From: Streptomyces sp. NBC_00258
GTDB taxonomy: Bacteria; Actinomycetota; Actinomycetes; Streptomycetales; Streptomycetaceae
Assembly: GCF_036182465.1 (NCBI RefSeq)
Contig: NZ_CP108081.1
Span: 1,488,001 to 1,552,000, forward strand
Reading direction: 5' to 3'
DNA: 64,000 bases
The notes beneath the pieces are model-generated. The model was not told the DNA's origin. It searched no databases and saw nothing but the letters and a program-made list of their open reading frames with translations. The translations under genes and the position numbers were made by a program. This document shows positions 1 through 7,776 of this stretch, one piece after another. Numbering within the stretch: position 1 is the stretch's first letter; every line of letters begins with the position of its first letter.

Positions 1-1735
1 GCGCCGCCCGCGCTGCCGCGCGCAGTTCAGGAAGTGCGGCGGTCCGCCAGGCGCTTCGAGCGCTGTCCCCTCGCGCGGCCTCCAGCCAGCGGCGGAGGTG
101 GAGGTACAACCAGGTCCGCCGCAGGGCCTCCTGTGCGGGCGTGGTGCGCGAATAGCTGCGGTAGAGGTCGTGGAAGGCGTAGCGGCCGTCGGTGCGCTGA
201 AGGAGTCCCGCATCGACGAGTTCCTCCAGCAACAGTCCGCAGATGCCGGGCGGCATACGACAGAGGGCTGCGGCCGAGTAGCGGTCGAAGTCAGGGCCTG
301 GATGGCCGGCGCAGTCGTGGAGCACCTGCCTCTGCTGCTCGCTGAGCGCCTCGTACGACACGGTGAAGGCCGTACGGACGCGGTCGTCGTCGGAGTGGAG
401 GTGCTGCAGCGGACGGTCCGACTCCCGCATGGCGTCCAGCAGCAGATCGGGTGGGGTGCGGCGCAGTCTGGCGGCGATGGGGCGCAGCGCGAGCGGGAAG
501 CAGCTCAACAGCCGGGCGATCTCGGCGAGTTCGCCGTCGTGCCCGGTGAGCCCGCTGAGATCGTGCATCATCGCCACCGCGTCGTCCACCTCGAGCGGAG
601 CGAGCGCAAACCGGCGGACGTACCGCGGCATCAGATCAGTGAGCGAGGCACGGCTGGTGACCACGAACAGCGCGTCGCGCGGGGGCGCGTCGGTCTGGGA
701 GACCTCGGCTGCGTCCGTGACGTCATCCAGCAGCACAACAGGGAAGCCGACCGCCGGATGACCCTCCCGACCGCCCGTGAGCCGCTGGTACAACTCGGCC
801 GCCAACGCCGACTTGCCCACGCCCGGCGGCCCGTGGATGACGAGTACGCCGGGTCCTCGAGCCGTCTCCGCGGCCAGGTCCCGCAGCTCACGATCCCGGC
901 CGAACAACTGCTCCGCGGGCAGCAGTCCCGGGGCGTTCGCGCTCCGGCCCGCCTCGTGCGGCTCCTGCGCGACGTACGCCGGGTTGCGGAAGACAGCGAT
1001 CCGCTCACCCGAGTTGTGAGCCCCGAGCTGGGGGTGCTGTGGGTGTTCCCGAGTACTCAGCAGCCGGTGCAGCCGGGCATGCACGGTTCCGAAGTCGAGC
1101 TCGGGGCCGGCTCCGAGCACACCCGTCCGCAGGAGTCCGAGCATGGCGCCGGTGAACGCGGACAGCTCCTCACCGGGCAGGGAGTAGGCGAGCTCGGTGG
1201 CCGCGCTGGAGGTAAGGACGCAGACGCCGTCGATGTCGGCGGCCTGTTTCAGCAGTGTCGCGCGGGCGCTCATGCCCCCTTCGACGGCGGCGCCGCTGAA
1301 GCAGCAGTCGAGGACCACGGCGCACTTCAGGCCCCGTCGGCGGTACGCCGATCGCACCTCGTCACGGATGTGGGCGTACGGCAGCGCGCGCCACATCTGC
1401 TGCTCGTTGGAGTCGTGCAGGGCGAGATGGAGGTCGGCCGGCCGGTCGGGGTGCAGCAGTCCGTGTCCGGCGTAATAGATGAGCAGCGTGTCGGTGGCTT
1501 CGTTCACCGCGGCGTCGATGGCTCGCATGACATCGCTGCCGTCGGCCTCGGGACCGAGCACCCGGCAGCCTGCCGCGGTCAGGCCCCAGACGGCCTCGTC
1601 GCACAGTGCGTCCCGCAGCGCCGTGATGTTCCGCTCGACCGCGGGCAACTGGGCGAGTCCACCGCCGGCGGCATACCCGTGGATGCCGATCAGTACCGCC
1701 CTGGAGGCCGACCGGTCGGCCAGCCGCGCCGTCAT
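1..1735 (-). CDS. Caspase-like peptidase fused to NB-ARC/STAND NTPase (C-terminus beyond window)
   Basis: The gene reads leftward off the window; 578 residues are visible with no stop. Residues 1-250 form a caspase-fold (peptidase C14) domain. It has the RAVLIG first strand, the catalytic His91 in IYYAGHG, and the VVLDCCFSG motif, where Cys145 is the expected nucleophile. An NB-ARC-type NTPase follows: Walker A GPPGVGKS at 302-309, a VVLLDD Walker B-like strand, and an FVVTSR sensor motif, then winged-helix-like sequence. In such proteins the NTPase is a switch that senses a cue, often through C-terminal repeats, and activates the protease. The start ATG overlaps the stop of the upstream EACC1 gene (ATGA), so the two are translationally coupled. 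Domain identities are clear; the role in defence or regulated cell death is inferred from family knowledge. The sensor part lies outside the window. Confidence 0.9.
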   Translation of the reverse strand, partial: MTARLADRSASRAVLIGIHGYAAGGGLAQLPAVERNITALRDALCDEAVWGLTAAGCRVLGPEADGSDVMRAIDAAVNEATDTLLIYYAGHGLLHPDRPADLHLALHDSNEQQMWRALPYAHIRDEVRSAYRRRGLKCAVVLDCCFSGAAVEGGMSARATLLKQAADIDGVCVLTSSAATELAYSLPGEELSAFTGAMLGLLRTGVLGAGPELDFGTVHARLHRLLSTREHPQHPQLGAHNSGERIAVFRNPAYVAQEPHEAGRSANAPGLLPAEQLFGRDRELRDLAAETARGPGVLVIHGPPGVGKSALAAELYQRLTGGREGHPAVGFPVVLLDDVTDAAEVSQTDAPPRDALFVVTSRASLTDLMPRYVRRFALAPLEVDDAVAMMHDLSGLTGHDGELAEIARLLSCFPLALRPIAARLRRTPPDLLLDAMRESDRPLQHLHSDDDRVRTAFTVSYEALSEQQRQVLHDCAGHPGPDFDRYSAAALCRMPPGICGLLLEELVDAGLLQRTDGRYAFHDLYRSYSRTTPAQEALRRTWLYLHLRRWLEAARGDSARSAWRTAALPELRAAARAA

Positions 1736-2157
1736 GTGTCGGCCTGCTCCTGCTCCCTGCGGGCCCGCAGCACTTTCAGTACGTCCTCGGCTGTTCCCTC
1801 CACCAGGGTGCCGTCGCTCTCGGTGACACGTACGGTGGGCGCCTGCGTTCCGCTCGGGCGCCGCCAGGCGGTGATGGCGACCAGCAGCCCGAGGAGGCCG
1901 ACCGTGCTGTCCACGACGGCGGTGATCGTGTCCAGGGTCCCCATCGTGCCCGGGGGCGGTGGTGGCGCGGCCCGGGTCCCCGTCATGTCCGCGGGCCGCG
2001 GCGGAACAGGCGAGGGCCCCGGAGGCGGTGGCGGCGCGTAGGGGTCGGCGGACCCGATCGCGGCGCCCGACCGTGCCACTGACGGATCACGGCGCAGCCA
2101 CCCGCTCAGGGCAGTGGCACCCGCAGCGCTTCCCACACTGATCCGTACCTCGCTCAT
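1732..2157 (-). CDS. EACC1-like effector-associated constant component
   Basis: This 141-residue protein has the layout of the EACC1 family: an N-terminal MSEVRISV strand, a WLRRDP segment, a PPPPPG linker, a hydrophobic helix (about residues 75-98), and a C-terminal strand-helix ending in a basic tail. It is unusually proline-rich between residues 40 and 70, with two PPPPPG-type runs. The ATG is preceded by GGGGGAG. The stop overlaps the next start by 4 bp, so it is co-expressed with the caspase-NB-ARC protein. EACC1 was named in comparative genomics as an invariant small partner of variable effectors in NTP-dependent conflict systems; its biochemistry is not established. The family call rests on sequence pattern only. 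Confidence 0.75.
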   Translation of the reverse strand: MSEVRISVGSAAGATALSGWLRRDPSVARSGAAIGSADPYAPPPPPGPSPVPPRPADMTGTRAAPPPPPGTMGTLDTITAVVDSTVGLLGLLVAITAWRRPSGTQAPTVRVTESDGTLVEGTAEDVLKVLRARREQEQADT

Positions 2158-2535
2158 CCACGCTCCCCCGAAATCGCGCGTTCACCACGTGAAGAGCCAG
2201 GGTCCCATCTTCCCCGTGGATTAGGAGAGTTCTCCGTCCGCTTCACTCTGCCGACTGGCGACATCACGCCACATCAGATGCGGCTCCGGCGGCCTGTTCC
2301 CGGTACCTGGCGGATATGAACAGCGCCAGACAGAGGCCTGCGGTCAAAAGCCATGGAGCGGTTGAGTAGTGGTTACTCATGCCATGCCACAGCGGCGCAC
2401 GGCACTGTCGAGCTCACGGAGGGTCTGTCTGCCGGCTCGGCTCGTCGGGCCTGGCAGAGCCTTCCGGCAAGGGCGAGGGGTTCACGTGCCTGCTCAGCGG
2501 AGCGGTGCACGGTCGGTATTGATCAGGAGGCTGGT
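2158..2535. other. Gene-free stretch between divergent genes
   Basis: No convincing gene is seen here. It must hold the promoters of the leftward EACC1 operon and the rightward secreted-protein gene. It includes a short hairpin at 2363-2379. No confident -35/-10 pair was found. Confidence 0.4.
2363..2379. repeat. Perfect 6-bp inverted repeat
   Basis: TGAGTA and TACTCA are separated by 5 bases, about 155 bp upstream of the small secreted-protein gene. It could be an operator or hairpin; nothing else supports a function. Confidence 0.35.
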
Positions 2536-2919
2536 ATGAGAGGCAAGTTACGACGCCGAGGCGCCATGGTCGCGGCGGTTGCGGCGCTGAGTGCCGCTGG
2601 GATGGTTCTGACGACCGCAACCGCATCCGCATCCACGACCGCGTCCGCGCTGCTCAGGGTGGAGGTCGGGGCGGCTGTCTTCAACGGCCGCAGTCTGGCC
2701 TCCGGTGAGGTCGGAGTCCCGGCCCTGTGGTCGGGGGATGTACTCCTCGCGACCTGTTGGAGCACCGGAGAGGACCTCGGCGGAGGAAACCGTTGGTACC
2801 TCACCGTCTATGAGCGCTACAACCGCTTCAACGGACTCGAGCTGACCGTGACCGGGTGGACGTACGCGCCGTACGTGGACAACAGCGCCGCCTCCAAGTC
2901 AGTCATCACGCGCTGCTGA
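2536..2919 (+). CDS. Small secreted protein of unknown function
   Basis: The predicted product has 127 residues. The start at 2536 is chosen because AGGAGG lies just upstream and it opens directly onto a signal peptide: MRGKLRRR, a hydrophobic stretch, then an Ala-Ser-rich cleavage region near residue 35. The mature part is about 90 residues with two cysteines (in LATCW and at the C-terminus), aromatic and beta-rich. It resembles small exported actinobacterial proteins. No family or enzyme motif is recognised. It stands alone in its operon, divergent from the EACC1 pair. Confidence 0.75.
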   Translation: MRGKLRRRGAMVAAVAALSAAGMVLTTATASASTTASALLRVEVGAAVFNGRSLASGEVGVPALWSGDVLLATCWSTGEDLGGGNRWYLTVYERYNRFNGLELTVTGWTYAPYVDNSAASKSVITRC

Positions 2920-3136
2920 CCAGACGGCCGTTGTGCCCTTTCCAGCGTGAAGTTGCCGGTCAGCGATCCAGTGCACCTTCGGTGCGCGCGGGGGCGTGGT
3001 AAATCCCGCGGCGCGCACCGGAGGTGCTTCTGTCTGCTCTGATGCGGGCCGACGCCGTTCCGGGACGCTGAAGCCGTTCTCGAACTCGGCGCCCGCGCGG
3101 ACCTGGGCGACGAGGTGGGCTCCGGCAACCGCGCAC

Positions 3137-3320
3137 AGAACCCGCGGCAGCCGTTACGGTCCTCGGCCCGTGCTGGCCGTTCCGGACCACCAGGCGCCAC
3201 TCTGCCTCATCCGCCCCCGCGGCCAACTCGGCTATGCGTTGGTCCACTTCGGCATCCGAGGCGTCGGCAGGCGTCCGCCGGGCGCCCTCGCGGACAACCT
3301 CGTCGACGAGCGAGGGAGAG
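3137..3320 (-). pseudogene. Remnant of an IS256-family transposase N-terminus
   Basis: Reading leftward from about 3310, the frame gives LVDEVVREGARR, then an AEVDQRIAELAAG stretch, then RLVVRNGQHGPRTVTAAAG. This matches the N-terminal region of IS256-type transposases, which have SLIDEIVREGARR, AEVDAYIAELA and RLVVRNGHH-PRTV-TAAGAVEV in the same order. The similarity ends near 3137; the catalytic DDE region is absent and no intact element ends were found. It is a decayed insertion sequence fragment. Confidence 0.65.
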
Positions 3321-3349
3321 TCAGGGCGTGGCGGTGAGGGCGGTGCGTG

Positions 3350-3515
3350 CCGCGTCGAGGAACGCGGAGACACCGCCTCCCTCGCCCTGGCCGTCACCCT
3401 GTTGCACGACCAGGGCCATACCGCCCAAGCCCTCACCTGGCTGCACCAACGCACCCAAGCCGGTGACACCACCGCACCCGGCTGGATCGCCCAACTCCAA
3501 CACACCACCGGCTGA
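3350..3515 (+). pseudogene. C-terminal scrap of a TPR-like protein
   Basis: About 50 residues read LALAVTLLHDQGHTAQAL followed by TWLHQRTQAGDT and end at a TGA. The pattern resembles the helical repeats closing actinobacterial tetratricopeptide-like proteins. No start or upstream domain exists: the preceding sequence is the IS256-like scrap on the other strand. It is probably a 3' end left after an insertion or deletion. Confidence is low because the fragment is short. Confidence 0.4.
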
Positions 3516-3595
3516 CCCCCGGCCGCCGAGTCGGCATGCCCCACACCCGGAGCAACCCGAACCCACCCTCGCCGGACCGAGCCCCGTTCGTCGTC

Positions 3596-4723
3596 TCAGC
3601 CGAACCGCAGGATGCGTGGGGCGAAGGTGCCCTCGGGGCCGTCGGCGCGGCCCACCGACCACACCGTCGCCGTGCCTGGCACCGGCGCCAGCCGCGGCAC
3701 CCGGGAATCGCCCTCCCCGGCCACCGCCGGTTCGCTGTACTCCGTGAACGACTGTCCGTTCCAGGCAAGGAAATCCGGCCCGGAGACAAACGGCGGACTG
3801 CTGCCCGGCGGGCCCCACTTCTGCGAGCGGGCGACCGAGACCCAGGCCAGCGCGCCTGACGTGCTGGGCGACAGTGAGCTGATCGAGCCGAAGTCGGTGG
3901 GCACGGTCACCCGGCTCCACGCCTGCCCGTCGAAGCGGACCAGCAGTGGCGGAATCGGCCGCCCCGGCGGGCCGCCGACGAAGCCTGCCGTGCCACCCGC
4001 CCAGACCTCCGTCGGCGAGACCGCCAGCACACTGCTCACCGCCGACCGCGGGAATCCGTCGACGATCGTCTGCTGCCACGCCTCCCCGTTCCAGTGCGAC
4101 ACGACAGCGCCCGAGCCGGTGTCGCCCGCGGCCCAGACGTCGTCGGCCGCCAGGATGTGCAGGCCGTACACGGCTCCCGGCGGCACCGGCACGTCCTGCC
4201 AGCTACGCCCGTCCCAGCGCAGCAGTGCCTGCGCGCCGTCCCGCGAACCGATCAGCCAGGTCTCACCGCCGCCGGCGACGACTTTGGTCAGCAGGACACC
4301 ACGCGGCGGCCGGCTCTCGTTCCAGGATTTGCCGTCGTAGCGCAGCAGGTGGGCGCCGCCCGCCGAGTCGCGGCCGACCGCCCAGACCATGGTCGGTGAG
4401 GTCGCGGCGATGGACAGCAGCTCTCCCTGCCAGCCGATCCCGGGCAGGCCCTGGCGCTGCCACGCGGTTCCGTCCCAGCGCAGCACGAGAGGGAAGCCCG
4501 GCGCCTCGCGTCCGACGGCGTCGGCACCCACCGCCCACGCCCGGTCCGGACCGAACGCCACGGCCTCGTTCAGCCCCGCCTGCGGGCGGACCTGTGGCGG
4601 GACCGGAACGTGTTGCCAGGACAGGGTTTCCGCCGCGGCCGAGGACATGAGGGCCATGATCGTCATGGCGGCAGCGAGAGCCGCGACGAAGAGTCTGTGT
4701 GCCATGGGAAGTCGGCGTGCCAT
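3596..4723 (-). CDS. Secreted beta-propeller-like repeat protein (second of a tandem pair)
   Basis: The product has 375 residues. The start at 4723 lies 2 bp after the stop of the upstream paralogue and opens on a signal peptide (MARRLPMAHRL, a hydrophobic core, then SSAAAE). The mature protein contains about six repeats built around VLRWDGTAWQ, LLRYDGKSWN, LLRWDGRSWQ and VSHWNGEAWQ, alternating with DRAWAVG- and DVWAAG-type blades, the pattern of a 6-7 blade propeller. No catalytic motif is seen. It probably acts outside the cell in binding or recognition; the ligand is unknown. Confidence 0.8.
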   Translation of the reverse strand: MARRLPMAHRLFVAALAAAMTIMALMSSAAAETLSWQHVPVPPQVRPQAGLNEAVAFGPDRAWAVGADAVGREAPGFPLVLRWDGTAWQRQGLPGIGWQGELLSIAATSPTMVWAVGRDSAGGAHLLRYDGKSWNESRPPRGVLLTKVVAGGGETWLIGSRDGAQALLRWDGRSWQDVPVPPGAVYGLHILAADDVWAAGDTGSGAVVSHWNGEAWQQTIVDGFPRSAVSSVLAVSPTEVWAGGTAGFVGGPPGRPIPPLLVRFDGQAWSRVTVPTDFGSISSLSPSTSGALAWVSVARSQKWGPPGSSPPFVSGPDFLAWNGQSFTEYSEPAVAGEGDSRVPRLAPVPGTATVWSVGRADGPEGTFAPRILRFG

Positions 4724-4725
4724 GG

Positions 4726-5793
4726 TCAGCCTCCCAGCCGCTCGCTCATCAGGTTCGGTTTCGAGCCGTAGATCTCCACGGTCCCGAAGGACAACAGTGA
4801 GAACCCGGCCCTCGCCAGCGCACGCGGTTTGACGTCGATCGCGTTCGTGCGCTCGGGGCCGTACGAGAAGGTGGTGCGGGGGCCGTCCACCCGTGCGTAC
4901 TTCGACTGGAACGCGCGGTCGCTGCGCACCGGCAGCCACAGCGCGCCGTCCGGGCCGCGCACCATGGCCTCGGTGTAGGTGTCGCCCAGCGGTGGGTAAG
5001 TGGTGTGCCAGGCCTGCCCGTTGAAGGTCATCAGGTAGGTGCGGGCCACGCCGTCGGTGTACTGGCTGCCGCCGATCGTGACCCGGCCGGACGGTTCGAC
5101 CAGGATCGTGTGCACGTTGCTGTTCGGCGGCAGCGGCACCTTCGCGTCCTGCCATGCCGTGCCGTTCCGGCGCAGGACGGTGGTCCCGGTGCTGGTGTCC
5201 GCCCAGGCCCAGGCGTCGGTGGCAGTACGCGCGATGACGCCCATCACGTACAGCACGTCGTCCGGGGTGGACTGTGTGGTCCAGGTGGAGCCGTCGTAGT
5301 GCAACACCTTCAGCCCGGTGTCGTCCTCGCCGACCACCCACGCGGCACCCGGCACGGCGGTGAAGTCCTGGTAGGTCCACAGGGTCTGCGGCAGCGGGAC
5401 GGCACTCCAGCCTCCCGCCGACCGGCGCAGGATCTCTCCGGTCCCCGCGCGGTTGTGGAAGATCCACACCTCCTCGCCGACGAACTGCACCTTGCCGAGC
5501 CAGCCCGGCTCATCGGCGCCGGGGAACGTCGTGTCCCGGCTCCACGCCGTGCCGTCCCACCGGTACAGCATCGGCCGCAGTCCATCGGCGGCGTGCTCGT
5601 ACCCGGTCGCCCACGCCTCGCCCGGCCCACGGGCGGCGAGGTCGGACACGGTCACCGGCGGGGCCGCCGCCGGCACCGGCAGCGCCGACCAGCTCGGCTT
5701 CGCCGCCGCGGCCGGTGTCACAGCCGCGGCGGGCGACACGATCGCGGCACACACGATCACAAGGCAGACGATGACCGCACGGAGACCATTCAC
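4726..5793 (-). CDS. Secreted beta-propeller-like repeat protein (first of a tandem pair)
   Basis: The product has 355 residues from a GTG at 5793, preceded by GGGGG; an in-frame upstream start at 5820 would add nine residues without a better ribosome site. The signal peptide is NGLRAVIVCLVIVCAAI followed by Ala-rich cleavage sequence. The body repeats the unit YRWDGTAWSRD, LRRSAGGWSAV, LHYDGSTWTTQ and LRRNGTAWQD with GEAWATG- and AAWVVG-type strands, as in its downstream neighbour, which it probably gave rise to or came from by duplication. Both genes form one leftward operon with a 2-bp gap. Confidence 0.8.
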   Translation of the reverse strand: MNGLRAVIVCLVIVCAAIVSPAAAVTPAAAAKPSWSALPVPAAAPPVTVSDLAARGPGEAWATGYEHAADGLRPMLYRWDGTAWSRDTTFPGADEPGWLGKVQFVGEEVWIFHNRAGTGEILRRSAGGWSAVPLPQTLWTYQDFTAVPGAAWVVGEDDTGLKVLHYDGSTWTTQSTPDDVLYVMGVIARTATDAWAWADTSTGTTVLRRNGTAWQDAKVPLPPNSNVHTILVEPSGRVTIGGSQYTDGVARTYLMTFNGQAWHTTYPPLGDTYTEAMVRGPDGALWLPVRSDRAFQSKYARVDGPRTTFSYGPERTNAIDVKPRALARAGFSLLSFGTVEIYGSKPNLMSERLGG

Positions 5794-5921
5794 GAGACCC
5801 CCAGAACGAGAAGGTCGCACACGCTATTGGCATGCACACACCCGTGGCCAGACGACATTCGGCCGACACGGCCGCGCAGCCGGCCTAGGTTCGTGCGCAA
5901 CCGGGCGATGCACCGCGTCTG

Positions 5922-5949
5922 CGCCCCGCTCACGCCGGTGAGCGGGGCG
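5922..5949 (-). terminator. Strong hairpin terminator after the ThuA-domain gene
   Basis: Perfect 12-bp arms (CGCCCCGCTCAC and GTGAGCGGGGCG) with a 4-base loop lie 52 bp past the stop at 6002 and before the next leftward gene. There is no U-tract, as is common in Streptomyces. Confidence 0.7.
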
Positions 5950-6001
5950 AAGTCATGAGGAGAACTGCTGGTTCACCGCGCCGTGCCAGTCGGTCGGTTC
6001 G

Positions 6002-7759
6002 TCAGGGCAGGGTCCATTTCTGGTTGGCGTTGGCGTGGCAGGTCCACAGATGGACCGCTGTTCCGTCGTTCCAGGTACCGCCCGAGGCATCCAGGCACTT
6101 GCCGGACTGCGGATTGTGGACCGTGCCGTCCGACTGGGCCGCCCAGGTCTGCGCCCCCGAACCGTTGCAGGTCCAGAGCTGGATCCTCGTACCGTCCGCG
6201 GTGCCCGCGTCGGACACGTCCAGGCACTTGCCCAATGCCCGCAGCGTGCCGTCACCGGAGACCGACCACCTCTGCGCCCCGGACCCGTTGCACGTCCAGA
6301 TCTGCACCTTCGTACCGTCGGCCGTCTGAGCGTTGTCCACGTCCAGGCACTTGCCGTTCACACCCTTCACCTCACCCGAGCGGGGGCCGGGCTCCTGGCC
6401 GCCGTCGTGCTTGACGCGGATGTTGCGGAACGACACGTCGTCGCCGTCGCCGTGGTTCTGGATGCCGATGTGCCCCTGTCGCAGACTGCGTACGGGGTCG
6501 GTGTTGGTGAAGTCGTTGATCTTTCGGCCGTTGAGGAAGATCTCCAACCGCTCACCGGTGACCCGGAGTTCGTAGGTGTTCCACTCCCCCGGCGGATTCA
6601 GGGAGGCGTCCCGTGCGGCGATGTCCGCCGACTTGAAGCCGTAGACGGAGCCCGTGGTGCGGTCGGCGGCGTCGGTGGCGTCGATCTGTATCTCGTAGCC
6701 GTTGTTCACCGCCGTCCACGGGTCGTCGGAGGCCGGGAAGCCGATGAAGACGCCGGAGTTGTCGTCCCCGGCCATCCTCCAGTCGAGCTTGAGGGAGTAG
6801 TCGCCGGTGAACTCCTGGGCGTTGTACCAGAACAGCCCCATCCCGCCCACGGAGGTGAGGGTGCCGTCCGCGAGGCTGAACTGCCCCGGCCCGGCCTGCT
6901 TCCAGCCGCTGGTGGACGAGCCGTCGAACAGCGGTGTGTAGCCGGTTTCCGGGCGGCAGTCGGCGTCGGTCATTCCGGCGGCCCAGCGGATGCCGCCGAG
7001 GATGTGGCGCCGGAAGGCGGGCTCGGCGTACGACTCGTCGGTGTGCCCGCCGCCGGTGTAGAAGGCCCGGCCGCCCTGGTAGTCCTTGCACCAGGCGATC
7101 GGGTGGTCGCCGGACATGTTCCCGCCCGAGTAGCTGGACTCGTCGAGCGAGGCCAGGACACGGGCTGTGCTGCGCGGGTTGGTGCGGTAGTTGTACCACT
7201 CGTCGGTGCGCTGCCAGGTGCTGCCGAGATGGGCGGTGGCGTCGTGCGCCCGGTCCTCCACCTCGACCGTGGCGGACTGGATGGCCGGATGCGAGTGGAA
7301 CAGCGCACCGGCCAGGCCCTCGTAGAAGGGCCAGTCGTACTCGGTGTCGGCGGCGGCATGGATGCCGACGTATCCTCCGCCACCCTGGATGTACTGCTCG
7401 AAGACCGTCTGCTGGGCGGCGTTCAGTACGTCACCCGTCGTCGACAGGAAGACGACGCTCTTGTACTGGGCGAGGTTGCCGGTCGTGAAGGTCCCCGCGT
7501 CCTCGGTCGCGTCCACGGTGAAGTTGTTCGCGGTACCCAGGCCGCGCAGCGTCTCGATGCCCTTCTCGATCGAGGAATGGCGGAAGCCCGCCGTCTTGGA
7601 GAAGACGAGGATCTTGTACGCGGGATCCGCCGCCGTGAGTGGTCGTGTTTCAGCGGTGACGGACTGGCTCACCGCCGCGGGCAGTGCCGCGGCCTGCGGG
7701 GTCAGACAGAGCGCGGCGCCCACGAACAGGCCGAGGGCCGCTTTCAAGTAGGTACGCAT
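6002..7759 (-). CDS. Secreted ThuA-like / 3-keto-disaccharide hydrolase / ricin-B protein
   Basis: The product has 585 residues. The ATG at 7759 follows GGAGGGAGGAG and begins a signal peptide (residues 1-40). Residues 50-300 form a ThuA-like, amidotransferase-fold domain with KILVFSKTAGFRH, GGGGYVGIHAAADT and FYTGGGHTDE. Residues 305-440 match the DUF1080 / 3-keto-disaccharide hydrolase fold (LFDGSSTSGWKQ, GVFIGFP, EWNTYELRV). The last 125 residues are a ricin-B lectin domain with three GKCLD...QIWTCNGSGAQRW-type repeats. It is probably an extracellular enzyme on keto-sugars or glycans, held to polysaccharide by the lectin. It lies 17 bp after the sugar-dehydrogenase-like gene, in one operon. 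Its ricin domain is nearly identical in DNA to that neighbour's. Confidence 0.85.
   Translation of the reverse strand: MRTYLKAALGLFVGAALCLTPQAAALPAAVSQSVTAETRPLTAADPAYKILVFSKTAGFRHSSIEKGIETLRGLGTANNFTVDATEDAGTFTTGNLAQYKSVVFLSTTGDVLNAAQQTVFEQYIQGGGGYVGIHAAADTEYDWPFYEGLAGALFHSHPAIQSATVEVEDRAHDATAHLGSTWQRTDEWYNYRTNPRSTARVLASLDESSYSGGNMSGDHPIAWCKDYQGGRAFYTGGGHTDESYAEPAFRRHILGGIRWAAGMTDADCRPETGYTPLFDGSSTSGWKQAGPGQFSLADGTLTSVGGMGLFWYNAQEFTGDYSLKLDWRMAGDDNSGVFIGFPASDDPWTAVNNGYEIQIDATDAADRTTGSVYGFKSADIAARDASLNPPGEWNTYELRVTGERLEIFLNGRKINDFTNTDPVRSLRQGHIGIQNHGDGDDVSFRNIRVKHDGGQEPGPRSGEVKGVNGKCLDVDNAQTADGTKVQIWTCNGSGAQRWSVSGDGTLRALGKCLDVSDAGTADGTRIQLWTCNGSGAQTWAAQSDGTVHNPQSGKCLDASGGTWNDGTAVHLWTCHANANQKWTLP
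6006..6384. repeat. Copy 1 of a 379-bp direct repeat encoding a ricin-B domain
   Basis: Compared with 7781-8159, I find two differences in 379 bp, at 6362 and 6377. Synonymous positions are also conserved, so this is recent duplication or gene conversion, not just protein-level conservation. Confidence 0.95.
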
Positions 7760-7776
7760 GGTCGGTCTCCTCCCTC

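Noticed and set aside
98..2041. A 647-codon plus-strand frame opposite the caspase/EACC1 genes
   Set aside because: It is the mirror of two genes with clear motifs on the other strand; its own product has no domain and no ribosome site.
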